Below are positions 24,129 through 36,222 of a DNA stretch of 64,000 nt, piece by piece. The stretch is from JACKIC01 sp964392305 (GTDB taxonomy: Bacteria; Planctomycetota; UBA1135; UBA2386): the NCBI GenBank assembly GCA_964392305.1, contig CAYMPV010000001.1:62001-126000 (forward strand). The letters run 5' to 3'. Within the stretch, counting starts at the first letter, position 1. Each line of letters begins with the position of its first letter. A program made the translations under genes and the position numbers. The notes beneath the pieces were generated by a model, which searched no databases, was not told the DNA's origin, and saw only the letters and a program-made list of their open reading frames with translations.

Positions 24129-26929
24129 CAGGCGAGCGCCTCCTTGCGGTCGAGCACGAGCAGGCGCTTGAGCTCTTCGTTGGACAGCTCGGTGATCCAG
24201 TTCTCGCCGGCGGCGAGCAGGTTGTCGGCCACCTCGCGCTTGCGATCGAGCATCTGCTGGATGCGCTCCTCGAGCGTGCCGTTGCAGACGAACTTGTGCA
24301 CGAACACGTTGCGCTGCTGACCGATGCGGAACGCGCGGTCCGTGGCCTGGTCCTCGACGGCCGGGTTCCACCAGCGGTCGAAGTGGAACACGCGGTTGGC
24401 CGCGGTGAGGTTGAGACCCGTGCCGCCCGCCTTGAGCGACAGCACGAAGATCTTCGGGCCGTCGAGGCGCGACTCCTGGAAGTCCGTGACCATCTGGTCG
24501 CGCTCCTTCTGCGTCACGCCGCCGTGCAGGAACAGCACCTGGCCGCCGAACTGGTTCTCGAGGTGGGTCTTGAGCAGCGAGCCCATCTCCTTGAACTGCG
24601 TGAACACCAGACAGCGGTCACCTTCGTCGAGCGCCTCCTCCGCCATCTCGGTGAGCAGGTCGAGCTTGCCCGAGCGACTCGGCAGCGAGCTGCCGTCCAT
24701 GAGGTAGTGCGCCGGATGGTTGCAGACCTGCTTGAGCCGCAGCAGCGTGGTCAGGATCGCGCCGCGGCGCTGGATGCCCTCGCCGGCGGTCTCGACTTCC
24801 TGCAGACCCTTGCGCACCACCGACTCGTAGAGGATCGCCTGCTCGCGCGACAACGTCGCCGAGACGATCTGTTCGGTCTTCTCGGGCAGGTCGGCGACGA
24901 TGTCGGGGTCGGTCTTGAGGCGGCGCAGCACGAACGGCCGCACCAGCCGCGCCAGCGCCGACATCGAGCCCTGACGCCGCTGCTTGACGATCGGATGCTC
25001 GAGCGTCTGCGTGAACTGCGTGCGCGTGCCGAGCAGGCCCTCGTTGAGGAAGTCCATGATCGACCACAGGTCGAGCGGGCGGTTCTCGAGCGGCGTGCCA
25101 GTCAGTGCCATGCGGAACATGCCGCGCAGGGTGCGCGCGACCCGCGACTGCCGCGTGGTCGGGTTCTTGATGTTCTGGGCTTCGTCGAGCACCACACCGC
25201 TGAACGTCACCGAGGTCATGATCTCCTCGTCGCGCTGCAGCAGGTTGTAGCTCGTCAGCATGATGTCGTTGTTGCGCAGGGCCTGCTTGAACTCGTCGAG
25301 GCCCTCCGCGCGGCCCTTGCCGTGGTGCAGCACGACCTTGAGATCGGGCGCGAAGCGCTGCAGCTCGCGGCGCCAGTTGCCGAGCACGGACACCGGGCAC
25401 ACGATCAGGATGCAGCCTTCGTCGCCGCGTTGCCGACGCCAGTCGAGCATCACCGTGATCGCCTGCACGGTCTTGCCCAAGCCCATGTCGTCGGCGAGGC
25501 ACGCACCGAAACCCTGGTCGACCAGGAAGTGCATCCAGGCGTGGCCGCGCTGCTGATACGGACGCAGTTCACCGATGAAGTCGTCGGGCAGCGGCCGGTC
25601 CTCGACCTCACGCGCCTGGTCGAGATTGTAGAGGATCTGCTCGAGCCGCGGCGTGCTGGCGATCGACTCCATCGCCAGGCCGTGCAGGTGGGAAGCGCCA
25701 CCCAGGCGCAGCCGCAGCGCTTCGAAGAAGCTGATCCGCTCGCCGCCGTCGTGCACACGCTTCTTGAAGTCGCGCAGCGCTTCGCGATCCTTGGGCGACA
25801 GCAGCACCGGCTTTCGATCGATGAACACCAGCGGCGACTTGGCTTCGACGAGCTGGTCGAACTGCTGCTGGTTGAGTTCCTGATCGCCGATCGCCAGGCT
25901 CCAGCGGAACTCGAACCACGGCCGCGGGTCGTCGGCCTGCGCCGCGGCCTCGACGATGGCGACGCGCGCCGACAGGCGCTGCATCGACTCGATGCCCGGC
26001 AACGTCAGCTCGAAACCTTCGGTCTCGAGCAGCGGCAGGTGGTCGAGGATCTGGTCGAGTTCCTGCCGGGTCAGGCTGGCGCGACCGTCGCTGAGGTTGC
26101 GCGCGCGGCGCAGTGCGGGCAACTTCTCGGCGACGCGGTCGATGGTCTGCTCGATGCGGATCACGCCGTCCGAGGCCAGTTCGTTGGGGAACGGCGACGC
26201 GGCGAGGCGCTGGTGCAGGCTCTCGATCGTCTCGGTGAACGGCACCGTCGGGATCGGCCGCACCAGGATCGACAGGCCCCACGGCGCACCGTCTTCGAGC
26301 GGCGTGTCGGGCACCAGGATCTCGAGCACCGGCACCAGCGGCGTGTGCCAGAACTCGCGGGGCAGACGTTCGGCCTTCTCGTAACGCGGCGACACCGGCA
26401 GGCCGGCCGCGGCGCGCTGGCGCAGCAGCTGGTCCAGGGAATGGCCGATGAAGCTGACCAGCAGGTTGCGCTGGGTCACGGCGAACACCGGGTCGTCGGG
26501 CACCGCGAAGCGCGCCGTGCACAACGAGCCGGGCACGATCTCGGCGAGGCCGGCCAGCACCCACTGCGTGTCGGCGGTCCAGTGCGGGGTCCACTGCAGC
26601 ACGCCGGGTTGTGGCGCCGGCGCGAAGTCGCCGCGATCGGCGAGTTTGTGCACCAGCTGGCTGGCGGCGGCGAGCACCCGCATGGCCGGCGGCAGCGCGG
26701 CGGGGTCCTGGCTCGCGAGCCACGGCACGGCGCCGGCCAGCGGCAGGCCGACCGCAGGGATCGTCCACAGCGACGGAGCCGTGCGCGTGACGCCGCGCTC
26801 GTCCTCTTCGCCATCCGCGGGAGTGGTCGTCAGCAGCGGCTTGAGGCTCGACTCCTCGACCGCCAGCAGCACCTGCAACTCGACCGTCGTGGCCTGGGCA
26901 CGCAGGTCGTCTGGCAGGGTACGCAGCAC
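24128..26929 (-). CDS. SNF2/Rad54-family helicase (HepA-like)
   Basis: A 933-residue ATP-dependent translocase. The C-terminal half has the full set of SF2 motifs: LRPYQQRGHAWM, motif I DDMGLGKTVQ near 486, LIVCPVSVLGNW, motif II VLDEAQNIKN, MALTGTPLENR, VLSLKAGGTGLNLT and QATDRAFRIGQ. The N-terminal 450 residues fit the bacterial SNF2 pre-domain. These proteins remodel protein-DNA or polymerase complexes; it pairs with the SWIM gene. The first usable start is GTG 26929, but the frame is open for another 81 or more bases back to the oxidase gene and translates sensibly there, so a non-standard start near 27007 is possible. Confidence 0.9.
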   Translation of the reverse strand: MLRTLPDDLRAQATTVELQVLLAVEESSLKPLLTTTPADGEEDERGVTRTAPSLWTIPAVGLPLAGAVPWLASQDPAALPPAMRVLAAASQLVHKLADRGDFAPAPQPGVLQWTPHWTADTQWVLAGLAEIVPGSLCTARFAVPDDPVFAVTQRNLLVSFIGHSLDQLLRQRAAAGLPVSPRYEKAERLPREFWHTPLVPVLEILVPDTPLEDGAPWGLSILVRPIPTVPFTETIESLHQRLAASPFPNELASDGVIRIEQTIDRVAEKLPALRRARNLSDGRASLTRQELDQILDHLPLLETEGFELTLPGIESMQRLSARVAIVEAAAQADDPRPWFEFRWSLAIGDQELNQQQFDQLVEAKSPLVFIDRKPVLLSPKDREALRDFKKRVHDGGERISFFEALRLRLGGASHLHGLAMESIASTPRLEQILYNLDQAREVEDRPLPDDFIGELRPYQQRGHAWMHFLVDQGFGACLADDMGLGKTVQAITVMLDWRRQRGDEGCILIVCPVSVLGNWRRELQRFAPDLKVVLHHGKGRAEGLDEFKQALRNNDIMLTSYNLLQRDEEIMTSVTFSGVVLDEAQNIKNPTTRQSRVARTLRGMFRMALTGTPLENRPLDLWSIMDFLNEGLLGTRTQFTQTLEHPIVKQRRQGSMSALARLVRPFVLRRLKTDPDIVADLPEKTEQIVSATLSREQAILYESVVRKGLQEVETAGEGIQRRGAILTTLLRLKQVCNHPAHYLMDGSSLPSRSGKLDLLTEMAEEALDEGDRCLVFTQFKEMGSLLKTHLENQFGGQVLFLHGGVTQKERDQMVTDFQESRLDGPKIFVLSLKAGGTGLNLTAANRVFHFDRWWNPAVEDQATDRAFRIGQQRNVFVHKFVCNGTLEERIQQMLDRKREVADNLLAAGENWITELSNEELKRLLVLDRKEALA

Positions 26930-27008
26930 CTCATCTGCCCCGCCGTCGGACCACAGGGCGAGCCGCGCTTCCGCGGACTGACGGGAATGCAGATAGGCGG
27001 CGTGCAGG

Positions 27009-27446
27009 TTACTGCTTCTGTTCGGCGAGGGTCTTGGGATGCACCCACTGCTTGTCGACCGGCGTCTTGATCGTCAAAGCCTGGTCGTCCATGCGCCGCG
27101 TCGCCTGATCGGCGAGCGTGAAGATGAACAGCAGCGACAAGAACAGGAACGAACTCAGGAACACGATCTTGTTGATCGCCGTGTCCCACTTCACGTGCAT
27201 GAAGAAGGCGATGACCAGCGAGGCCTTGACGCTGGCGATGGCCATCGCGATCAGCAGGTTGGCCGAGCCGAAGTCGAATCGCGACGCCGCGACGGTGACG
27301 ACCGTCAGGATCAGCAGCGCGATCAGCACGTAGAGGAACATCGCCGCGCTGCTGACGTGATGGTGACCCATCTGCAGCTCGCCGTGCCCGTGGGTATCGT
27401 GCCCGTGGGCAGCGTGTCCGTGGACGTTGTCGTTGGAAGCACTCAT
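27009..27446 (-). CDS. ctaF: Cytochrome c oxidase subunit IV (prokaryotic type)
   Basis: A 145-residue small subunit with three hydrophobic helices at about 35-55, 66-86 and 97-115 (FLYVLIALLILTVVTVAA; LLIAMAIASVKASLVIAFFMHVKW; KIVFLSSFLFLSLLFIFTL). The motif VKASLVIAFFMHVKWD is characteristic of the CtaF/COX4_pro family. The N-terminus is rich in histidine (about ten of the first 27 residues), which might hold metal. It is last of the oxidase genes, 11 bases after subunit III. Confidence 0.88.
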   Translation of the reverse strand: MSASNDNVHGHAAHGHDTHGHGELQMGHHHVSSAAMFLYVLIALLILTVVTVAASRFDFGSANLLIAMAIASVKASLVIAFFMHVKWDTAINKIVFLSSFLFLSLLFIFTLADQATRRMDDQALTIKTPVDKQWVHPKTLAEQKQ

Positions 27447-27457
27447 CGGGGGCACGC

Positions 27458-28192
27458 TCAGGAGACGAGGTAGAGCAAGGGGAAGAGGAAGATCCAGATC
27501 AGGTCGACGAGGTGCCAGTAGAGGCCGACCAGGTCGACGGGCAGGAAGTAGCCGGCGTGGAAGCGGCCCTTCGCGGCGCCCTTCATGATCCAGACGATGA
27601 GGCCCGCGCCGATGATGACGTGCAGGCCGTGGATCGCGGTCATCGTCAGGTAGATCGCGAAGAACAGGTGGCCGTGCGGCACGCCCGCCATGACGCCGTC
27701 GTGGTCGGTGAACCACGACAGCTGCCCGGTGGCGGTGTCGTAGCCGTCGAACAGATGCGCGAACTCGATCAGACCGTGGTCGTTCTTCGCCTTGTATTCG
27801 AAGAACTTGATCACGAGGAAGATCACGGCGCCGAGCACCGTGAGCCCGCAATACATCAGCAGCTTGCCCTTCTGGCTGGTCTGCGCCGAGCGCACGCCCA
27901 TCGCCATCGTCCACGAGCTCAGCAGCAGCACCGAGGTGTTGAGCGCGCCGAGTTTCCAGTCGAGCTGTTGACCACCGAGGTGGAACGTCTCGTGGTACAT
28001 CGAGTGGTAGTAGAAGTAGGCCGCGAACAGCCCGCCGAAGAGCAGGATTTCCGTCGCCAGGAACAGCCAGAAGCCGAGCTTGGCACTCTGGAACTCCTGC
28101 ACCGGCGTGTCGAAATGGTGCGCCACCGTGTGGGACTGGAACTCGGGCCCCGGGGCGGGGATCACGACCGAGTGATGACCATCGTGACTCAT
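27458..28192 (-). CDS. ctaE: Cytochrome c oxidase subunit III
   Basis: A 244-residue membrane subunit with seven hydrophobic segments. FWLFLATEILLFGGLFAAYF, LLSSWTMAMGVRSA and HGLHVIIGAGLIVWI, plus the C-terminal YWHLVDLIWIFLFPLLYLV, are signatures of the family. It stabilises the catalytic core. An inserted soluble loop (FDGYDTATGQLSWFTDHDGVMAGV) is longer than in the mitochondrial subunit. The N-terminal stretch contains His-rich residues. It follows subunit I after 67 bases. Confidence 0.95.
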   Translation of the reverse strand: MSHDGHHSVVIPAPGPEFQSHTVAHHFDTPVQEFQSAKLGFWLFLATEILLFGGLFAAYFYYHSMYHETFHLGGQQLDWKLGALNTSVLLLSSWTMAMGVRSAQTSQKGKLLMYCGLTVLGAVIFLVIKFFEYKAKNDHGLIEFAHLFDGYDTATGQLSWFTDHDGVMAGVPHGHLFFAIYLTMTAIHGLHVIIGAGLIVWIMKGAAKGRFHAGYFLPVDLVGLYWHLVDLIWIFLFPLLYLVS

Positions 28193-28259
28193 TGCGAAGA
28201 ACCTGTGGCGCGGTGGCGGTTGCGTGGAGTAGCGCGTGAAGGTGAGGTGGTCGGCGCGA

Positions 28260-29918
<1,659 letters not shown>

Positions 29919-29958
29919 GGTCGTGCCTACTGGTTGAATGCTGGTCTGGACGGCGCGA

Positions 29959-31023
29959 CTACTTGTCGGCCAACGTCTTCATGAACGCGATGATCGCCTC
30001 GATGTCGCGGTCACTCAGTTGGCCTTGGGCCGTCATGCTGTTCTTCTCGAACCCGGCCGACTTCTTGGCGTCGGGGTTCTTGATCGATTCGATGATGTAG
30101 GCGTCGTCGACGGTGATGGTCTGCTTGACGCCGCCGACGAACACGTCGCGCTGGCTGCCGACGATCGCGCCGCTGGCGTCCTTGACGTACAGGCCCTTCC
30201 AACTCGGGCCAGTCAGCGGTGAACCGTCGAGCGAGTGACAGGAGAAGCACACGCTCTTGTAGCGGCTCTCACCGGTCTTCTCGGGGTGCGCCGGGTCGAA
30301 CTTGTCCCACGGAGGAGGCGTAGCGTTGTACGTGGCGGCGTCGACGACGTGCACCTTGGCATACATCTTCGAGTGGTCGTCGCCACAGTACTCGGCGCAG
30401 AACAGGTGGTACTCACCGACCTCGGTCGGCTGGAACCACAGGCGCTGGTAACGGCCGGGCACGACGTCGCGCTTGACGCGCATCGCCGGCATGTAGAAGG
30501 CGTGCAGCACGTCGGTCGACTCGAGCAGGAACGACGCCGGCTTGTTGACCTCGAGCCACAGCTCGCCGTAGCTCTGCACCGGGTTGTTGGGGTAGCTGAA
30601 CGTCCAGCTCCACTGTTTGGCCGTCGCTTTGTACTGACGCGCGCCGTGCGGCACGTTGGTCATGTCGAGGCTGCCCTTGAAGCCCCACGCGAACATCACC
30701 ATCACGATGATCAGCGGGATCACCGTCCACACCACTTCGAGCGGGGTGTTGTGGGTGACGTTCGAGGCCGCCGGCTGATCGAACGTCTTGCGGCGATACA
30801 CGACCACGCTGTAGAGCAGCGCGCCAGTGATCACCACGAAGAAGAAGATGCAGACCGCGTAGGTGAAGTAGAACAGCCCGTCGACGTGGTCGAACGTGCT
30901 GGCCAGCTTGGGCAGCTGGCCCCACCCGTCGATCGTCTGTGCGGGGGCGTGCGGGTTCTCGGCGGCGGCTTGCGCGGCCCCCTGAGCGGCGTTGACCGGG
31001 TCCTGGAACAAGTTGGCGAACAC
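29959..31023 (-). CDS. ctaC: Cytochrome c oxidase subunit II with fused cytochrome c domain (caa3 type)
   Basis: A 354-residue subunit that accepts electrons at CuA. Two membrane helices lie at about 50-74 and 95-115. The cupredoxin domain carries the CuA ligands H174, C209, C213, H217 and M220 (CAEYCGDDHSKM). Residues 250-354 are a cytochrome c domain with C259-F-S-C-H263 and a probable distal ligand M330, the caa3 arrangement that accepts electrons directly from a complex such as alternative complex III. The first 30 residues are Ala/Gln-rich. It follows the SCO gene by 33 bases. Confidence 0.96.
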   Translation of the reverse strand: MFANLFQDPVNAAQGAAQAAAENPHAPAQTIDGWGQLPKLASTFDHVDGLFYFTYAVCIFFFVVITGALLYSVVVYRRKTFDQPAASNVTHNTPLEVVWTVIPLIIVMVMFAWGFKGSLDMTNVPHGARQYKATAKQWSWTFSYPNNPVQSYGELWLEVNKPASFLLESTDVLHAFYMPAMRVKRDVVPGRYQRLWFQPTEVGEYHLFCAEYCGDDHSKMYAKVHVVDAATYNATPPPWDKFDPAHPEKTGESRYKSVCFSCHSLDGSPLTGPSWKGLYVKDASGAIVGSQRDVFVGGVKQTITVDDAYIIESIKNPDAKKSAGFEKNSMTAQGQLSDRDIEAIIAFMKTLADK

Positions 31024-31056
31024 GGTGGTCCTGGGCGGGTGGTTGTGAATGCGGTT

Positions 31057-31917
31057 CTAGGCGGTGGCCGGTTTGGTCTGGCCGTCGGCCTTGTGACGTT
31101 CCTTGCGCAGCATGATCAGGATCATGGCTGCCAGGGCGATCACGGTGACAGCGCCGCCGATGCGCATCAACGTCATGGCGGTCAGCGTGTAGGTGCTGGT
31201 GCGGGAGTCGAAGGTCAGGCAGTTGAGCCGGACCTTGTCCCACAGGGTGCCGAGCGTGCCCTGGCTGGCTTCGATCAGCGCCAGGTGCAGGTCGGCAGGC
31301 TCGAACTCGGTGTTGACCAGCACGCGGCTGACCACACCCTTGGGAGTCAGCACGATCACCGCGGGCGGGTGGGCGTACTGGTTGCCGTGCTCGCTCCAGT
31401 AGTACCGGAAGCCGACCGTGTCGGCGAGTTGGTGGATGTTGTGCTCGTCGCCGACGCAGACACGCCAGCCATCGGCCGCGCCGACCTTGGCGAACTTCGA
31501 CAAGAACGTGTTCTTGCGGTCCTTCGCGATCTGCGGCGTCTCCTTGGGGTCGATCGAGACGTTGAGCAGGAAGTAGTCCTTGCTCGGCTCGAGCTCGACG
31601 CGGTTGAGCGTGCGCAGCGTCGCGTCGAGCACCTGGCCGCACATCGCCGGGCAGCTGTAGTAACCCAGCAGCAGGATCACCGGGCGCTCGCCGGGGAACA
31701 GCTGCTTGAGCTGGTAGGGGTAGCCGCGCTCGTCGGTGAACGACAGGTTCGGATCCACCGTCGCGCCGATGCGATCGGCCATCGAAGCCGCTTCGTCCCG
31801 CACCTCGAGCACCGACGACGCGGGCATGCCTTCGCCCTGGGCCGCGACCGGCGCAGCGATCGCGGTGATCAGTGCGAGCGGTGAGAGCAGCAGGGAAAGG
31901 GTGAGGTTGCGGATCAT
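31057..31917 (-). CDS. SCO1/SenC copper chaperone for oxidase assembly
   Basis: A 286-residue exported thioredoxin-like protein. It has a signal segment (residues 1-27), the CuA-chaperone motif C89-P-A-M-C93 and the third ligand H183 in YAHPPAV. It loads copper into the CuA site of subunit II encoded next to it. The C-terminus adds a membrane helix (about 255-275, MRIGGAVTVIALAAMILIML), so the domain is anchored at its C-terminal end, which differs from N-terminally anchored mitochondrial SCO. The start ATG 31917 is preferred over 32040, which would bring in unrelated residues overlapping the next gene. Confidence 0.9.
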   Translation of the reverse strand: MIRNLTLSLLLSPLALITAIAAPVAAQGEGMPASSVLEVRDEAASMADRIGATVDPNLSFTDERGYPYQLKQLFPGERPVILLLGYYSCPAMCGQVLDATLRTLNRVELEPSKDYFLLNVSIDPKETPQIAKDRKNTFLSKFAKVGAADGWRVCVGDEHNIHQLADTVGFRYYWSEHGNQYAHPPAVIVLTPKGVVSRVLVNTEFEPADLHLALIEASQGTLGTLWDKVRLNCLTFDSRTSTYTLTAMTLMRIGGAVTVIALAAMILIMLRKERHKADGQTKPATA

Positions 31918-31925
31918 GACGGCGC

Positions 31926-32258
31926 TCACTTGACGGTCATCTTCTCGAGCACGTCTTCGATGGTGCGCTTCTGCGGGTTGCCGCCATCGAGGAATTCCAG
32001 TTCGGCGTCCTTGACGTTCTCGTATTCCTCGTTGGGCCACTGGTTGATCTTCTTCATGTGCTCCACGTCCTGGACGCGCAGGAAGATCGGCACCATCACC
32101 CAGAGGGACAAGAACAGCACGAGCGAGCCGGCGACGAACCAGATGGTCGCCGACTTCGCGTCGATGTCGTGCTCGGGATCGCTGACGACCGGCACATGGG
32201 TCGCGCCGGGCTCACCGTAGTGGTCTTCGCTCTGGGGGTGTTCGTGTTCGTGGCTCAT
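31926..32258 (-). CDS. Small one-helix membrane protein of the respiratory cluster
   Basis: A 110-residue protein with an acidic, His-rich N-terminal region (residues 1-35), one hydrophobic helix at about 38-60 (ATIWFVAGSLVLFLSLWVMVPIFLRV) and a soluble charged tail. It is located between actF and the SCO gene with gaps of 20 and 8 bases, so it is co-transcribed. I do not recognise its family by name. From position it may be an accessory subunit of alternative complex III or an assembly factor linking it to the oxidase. Confidence 0.6.
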   Translation of the reverse strand: MSHEHEHPQSEDHYGEPGATHVPVVSDPEHDIDAKSATIWFVAGSLVLFLSLWVMVPIFLRVQDVEHMKKINQWPNEEYENVKDAELEFLDGGNPQKRTIEDVLEKMTVK

Positions 32259-32278
32259 GGTAGGACTCCGGGAGCGGC

Positions 32279-33601
32279 TCAGAAGTTCTCGAAGTGCAAC
32301 GACTCGGTGAGCTTGGGGTCGCGCAGCGGCACGAGGTTGGTCTTGCGCACGTTCATCACGACGATGCCGGCGAGGATCGACAGCAGGCCGACGAAGCAGG
32401 CGAAGTCGGTCCAGTGCACGTTGTGCAGGTATTCGCCGAACTGCGCCGAGAAGCCGTGCGCGTGATCGTGGGCGACCGCGGGAGCGGCTTCACCGCCGGT
32501 GCCGTGACCTGCGCCGTGACCGGAGCCCGGCAGGATCAGGTACTGCATGTCGATGCAGTGGATGACCAGCAGGAAGATCGCGCCCGCCGACAGCGCCACG
32601 CCGTTGCGCTTGACGTGACGCGACATCAGGAACACGAACGGGATGAAGAAGTGGCCGACGATCAGGATCGTGCCGACGGCGCCCCAGCCGTCGGTGGCGC
32701 GATGGGCGAACCAGGCGGTTTCCTCGGGCAGGTTCGCGTACCAGATCAGCATGTACTGGCTGAAGTTCGTGTAGGTCCAGAAGACCATGAAGCCGAACAT
32801 CAGCTTGCCGAGGTCGTGGTAGTGCTCGACGTTGATGGCTTCCTTGAGGTAGCCCTTGGTGCCGAGCCACTTCGCCATCAGGATCGTGAAGGCCAGGAAG
32901 GCCATGAACCCGCCGGCGAAGTAGGTGATGCCGAAGATCGTGCTGAACCAGTGCGGGTCCAGCGACATGATCCAGTCGAATGCGGCGAACGTGATCGACA
33001 GCGCGAACAGCAACAGGCCGGGCGCGGCGACGCGCGCCAGACGCAGGGAGATCGCCGGGTCGCCGCTCTCGTCCTGTTTGAGCGAGCCGTTGCGGAAGAA
33101 CAGCGCGAGCCCGATCCAGATGACGAAGTAGATGGCGACGCGCACGAAGAAGAACGTGCTGTTGAGCCACGCCGACTTGCCGGCGATCACGGCGTCGTAG
33201 TTGGCTGCCGCCGGGTCGGTCACCGCGTCGGTCCAGTGGTGGTAGAGCGGATGGCCGAACCCGACCACGATCGGCACGAACAGCAGCAGCATGAACGGCA
33301 GCGCCGCCATGGTGTTCTCGGCGAGGCGGCGCACGGTGATGCTCCAGCCGGCGCGCGTGATGTGCTGCAACATCGTGAAGAACAGGGCGCACAGGCAGAT
33401 GCCGAGCACACCCATGTAGCCGACGAGGTAGCTGAAGTAGAAGTGCTCACCACCGGTCGCGAAGCTGGCGCCGATCAGTGCGAGCCCGACACCCAGCAGC
33501 GCCATCTGCGACGTGGCCAGGTCACCGGGCTTGACCCGGGACGCGAGGTTGGGCGCGATCTGCTGCAGGCTCGGCGCCGTCATGTTTGCGGTTGCGGTCA
33601 T
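32279..33601 (-). CDS. actF: Alternative complex III subunit ActF (NrfD-like paralogue)
   Basis: A 440-residue membrane protein with about ten helices. ActF resembles ActC; in the known Rhodothermus and Flavobacterium complexes it carries no cofactor and helps form the membrane part. Characteristic stretches are TMLQHITRAGWSITVRRLAENTMAALP, AFDWIMSLDPHWFSTIFGITYFAGG and WTYTNFSQYMLIWYANLPEET. A His/Gly-rich loop near residue 385 (GSGHGAGHGTGGEA) is unusual. The start ATG 33601 is eight bases after the actE stop. Confidence 0.92.
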   Translation of the reverse strand: MTATANMTAPSLQQIAPNLASRVKPGDLATSQMALLGVGLALIGASFATGGEHFYFSYLVGYMGVLGICLCALFFTMLQHITRAGWSITVRRLAENTMAALPFMLLLFVPIVVGFGHPLYHHWTDAVTDPAAANYDAVIAGKSAWLNSTFFFVRVAIYFVIWIGLALFFRNGSLKQDESGDPAISLRLARVAAPGLLLFALSITFAAFDWIMSLDPHWFSTIFGITYFAGGFMAFLAFTILMAKWLGTKGYLKEAINVEHYHDLGKLMFGFMVFWTYTNFSQYMLIWYANLPEETAWFAHRATDGWGAVGTILIVGHFFIPFVFLMSRHVKRNGVALSAGAIFLLVIHCIDMQYLILPGSGHGAGHGTGGEAAPAVAHDHAHGFSAQFGEYLHNVHWTDFACFVGLLSILAGIVVMNVRKTNLVPLRDPKLTESLHFENF

Positions 33602-33609
33602 GGATCGCG

Positions 33610-34245
33610 TTACTTGCTGAGGTTCTGCAGGGCGCGGATGTAGTGGACGACGGCCCAACGGTCCGCCACGGCGATGCGGGCGCCGTAGGCGGGCATCGTG
33701 CCCTTGCCGTTGGTGATCACTTCGAAGTACTCTCCTTCCGGGAGATTGGCGACGCGGTTGTCGGCGCCTTCGACGAAGTGGAAGTTGGGGATCTTGACCG
33801 GCCAGCGACGGCCGACGAGACCGTGTGCGCTGTTCTCCATGCCGGGACCGCCGCCGCCCTGGCCGCTGTAGCCGTGGCAGACGGCGCACTGGATGTCGAA
33901 GATCTTGCGGCCGCGGGCCAGCACCTCGGCGGTTGCGGGCACCGGGTTCTTGGTCACGAGCGCGTTGGCGGCGTCGCGGGGGTTGAGCGTGGCATCGGGC
34001 ATCTCGCCGCGCGCGACCACGGCGGTGCGGCCGTTGCCATCCACCGGCGGGACGCGCATGCCACGGCCGTCGGACCAGCCTGCGAAGTGCGACTCGGACT
34101 GGGCCTTCAGCTTGGGCTGGAAGTCCATGTCGAGCACCAGGTGCACCGGCGGCGTGTCGGAGATGCCGCCGCGGCAGGCCGCGATGGCGCCGAGCAGCAG
34201 CACGGCGATCAGGTTGGACAGGAATCGGGGCTGGCGCATGCTCAT
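33610..34245 (-). CDS. actE: Alternative complex III subunit ActE, monohaem cytochrome c lipoprotein
   Basis: A 211-residue lipoprotein. A signal peptide with lipobox I-A-A-C24 precedes the domain. One haem c site is at C120-A-V-C-H124, with a possible distal methionine in GKGTMPAYG. ActE passes electrons from the complex to the cytochrome c domain of the oxidase. It overlaps actD by four bases (ATGA). Confidence 0.92.
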   Translation of the reverse strand: MSMRQPRFLSNLIAVLLLGAIAACRGGISDTPPVHLVLDMDFQPKLKAQSESHFAGWSDGRGMRVPPVDGNGRTAVVARGEMPDATLNPRDAANALVTKNPVPATAEVLARGRKIFDIQCAVCHGYSGQGGGGPGMENSAHGLVGRRWPVKIPNFHFVEGADNRVANLPEGEYFEVITNGKGTMPAYGARIAVADRWAVVHYIRALQNLSK

Positions 34246-34778
34246 TCCTCGATGACCTCGACGTGCTGACCGCCGATGCTCTGCAGGAAGGCAGCGGTCT
34301 CCTTGGTGTCGAACTTGGGGTCGGTGGCCTCGATCGACAGGAAGAACCGGTCGTCGCTGGCGCGGTGGAAGGTCTTGTGGCGGAAGATCGGGTGGTGCAG
34401 CCGCGGCAGGCGGTTGAGCCCGAACATGCCGAACACGGCGCTGATGCCGGCGAGCAGGACCATCAGCTCGAACGTGATCGGGATCGTCGTCTCCCACGCG
34501 TACGGCGTCTTGCCCGAGACCCAGATCGGGTAGTCGTGGCCGTTCATCCACCACATCATCACCTGCGCGATGCAGATGCCGGCGGCGCCGAAGCAGACCA
34601 CGATCCAGCCCAGGTGGCTCGGACCCTGACGCAGTGCCTTGTCGAGACCGTGCACCGGGAAGGGCGTGTGCGCATCGACGCGCGTGAAGCCCTTCTCGAT
34701 GGTCTTCTTGCAGGCTTGGTAGATCGCAGCAGCCGAGTCGAACTCGGCGACGATGCCCCAACTGTTGGTGTTGGACAT
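34242..34778 (-). CDS. actD: Alternative complex III subunit ActD (DUF3341)
   Basis: A 178-residue protein with a soluble N-terminal domain (GIVAEFDSAAAIYQACKKTIEKGFTRVDAHTPFPVHGLD) followed by two membrane helices at about 57-78 and 100-120. This plan and the DUF3341 pattern define ActD, which lies at the interface of the membrane subunits and has no cofactor. It follows actC by 11 bases. Confidence 0.93.
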   Translation of the reverse strand: MSNTNSWGIVAEFDSAAAIYQACKKTIEKGFTRVDAHTPFPVHGLDKALRQGPSHLGWIVVCFGAAGICIAQVMMWWMNGHDYPIWVSGKTPYAWETTIPITFELMVLLAGISAVFGMFGLNRLPRLHHPIFRHKTFHRASDDRFFLSIEATDPKFDTKETAAFLQSIGGQHVEVIEE

Positions 34779-34789
34779 GATGATCTAGC

Positions 34790-36205
<1,416 letters not shown>

Positions 36206-36222
36206 CGATCAGCCTGTCCTGG

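Noticed and set aside
23798..27070. 1090-codon plus-strand open frame opposite the SNF2 gene
   Set aside because: Antisense artefact of GC-rich codon bias; the minus strand has all SNF2 motifs.
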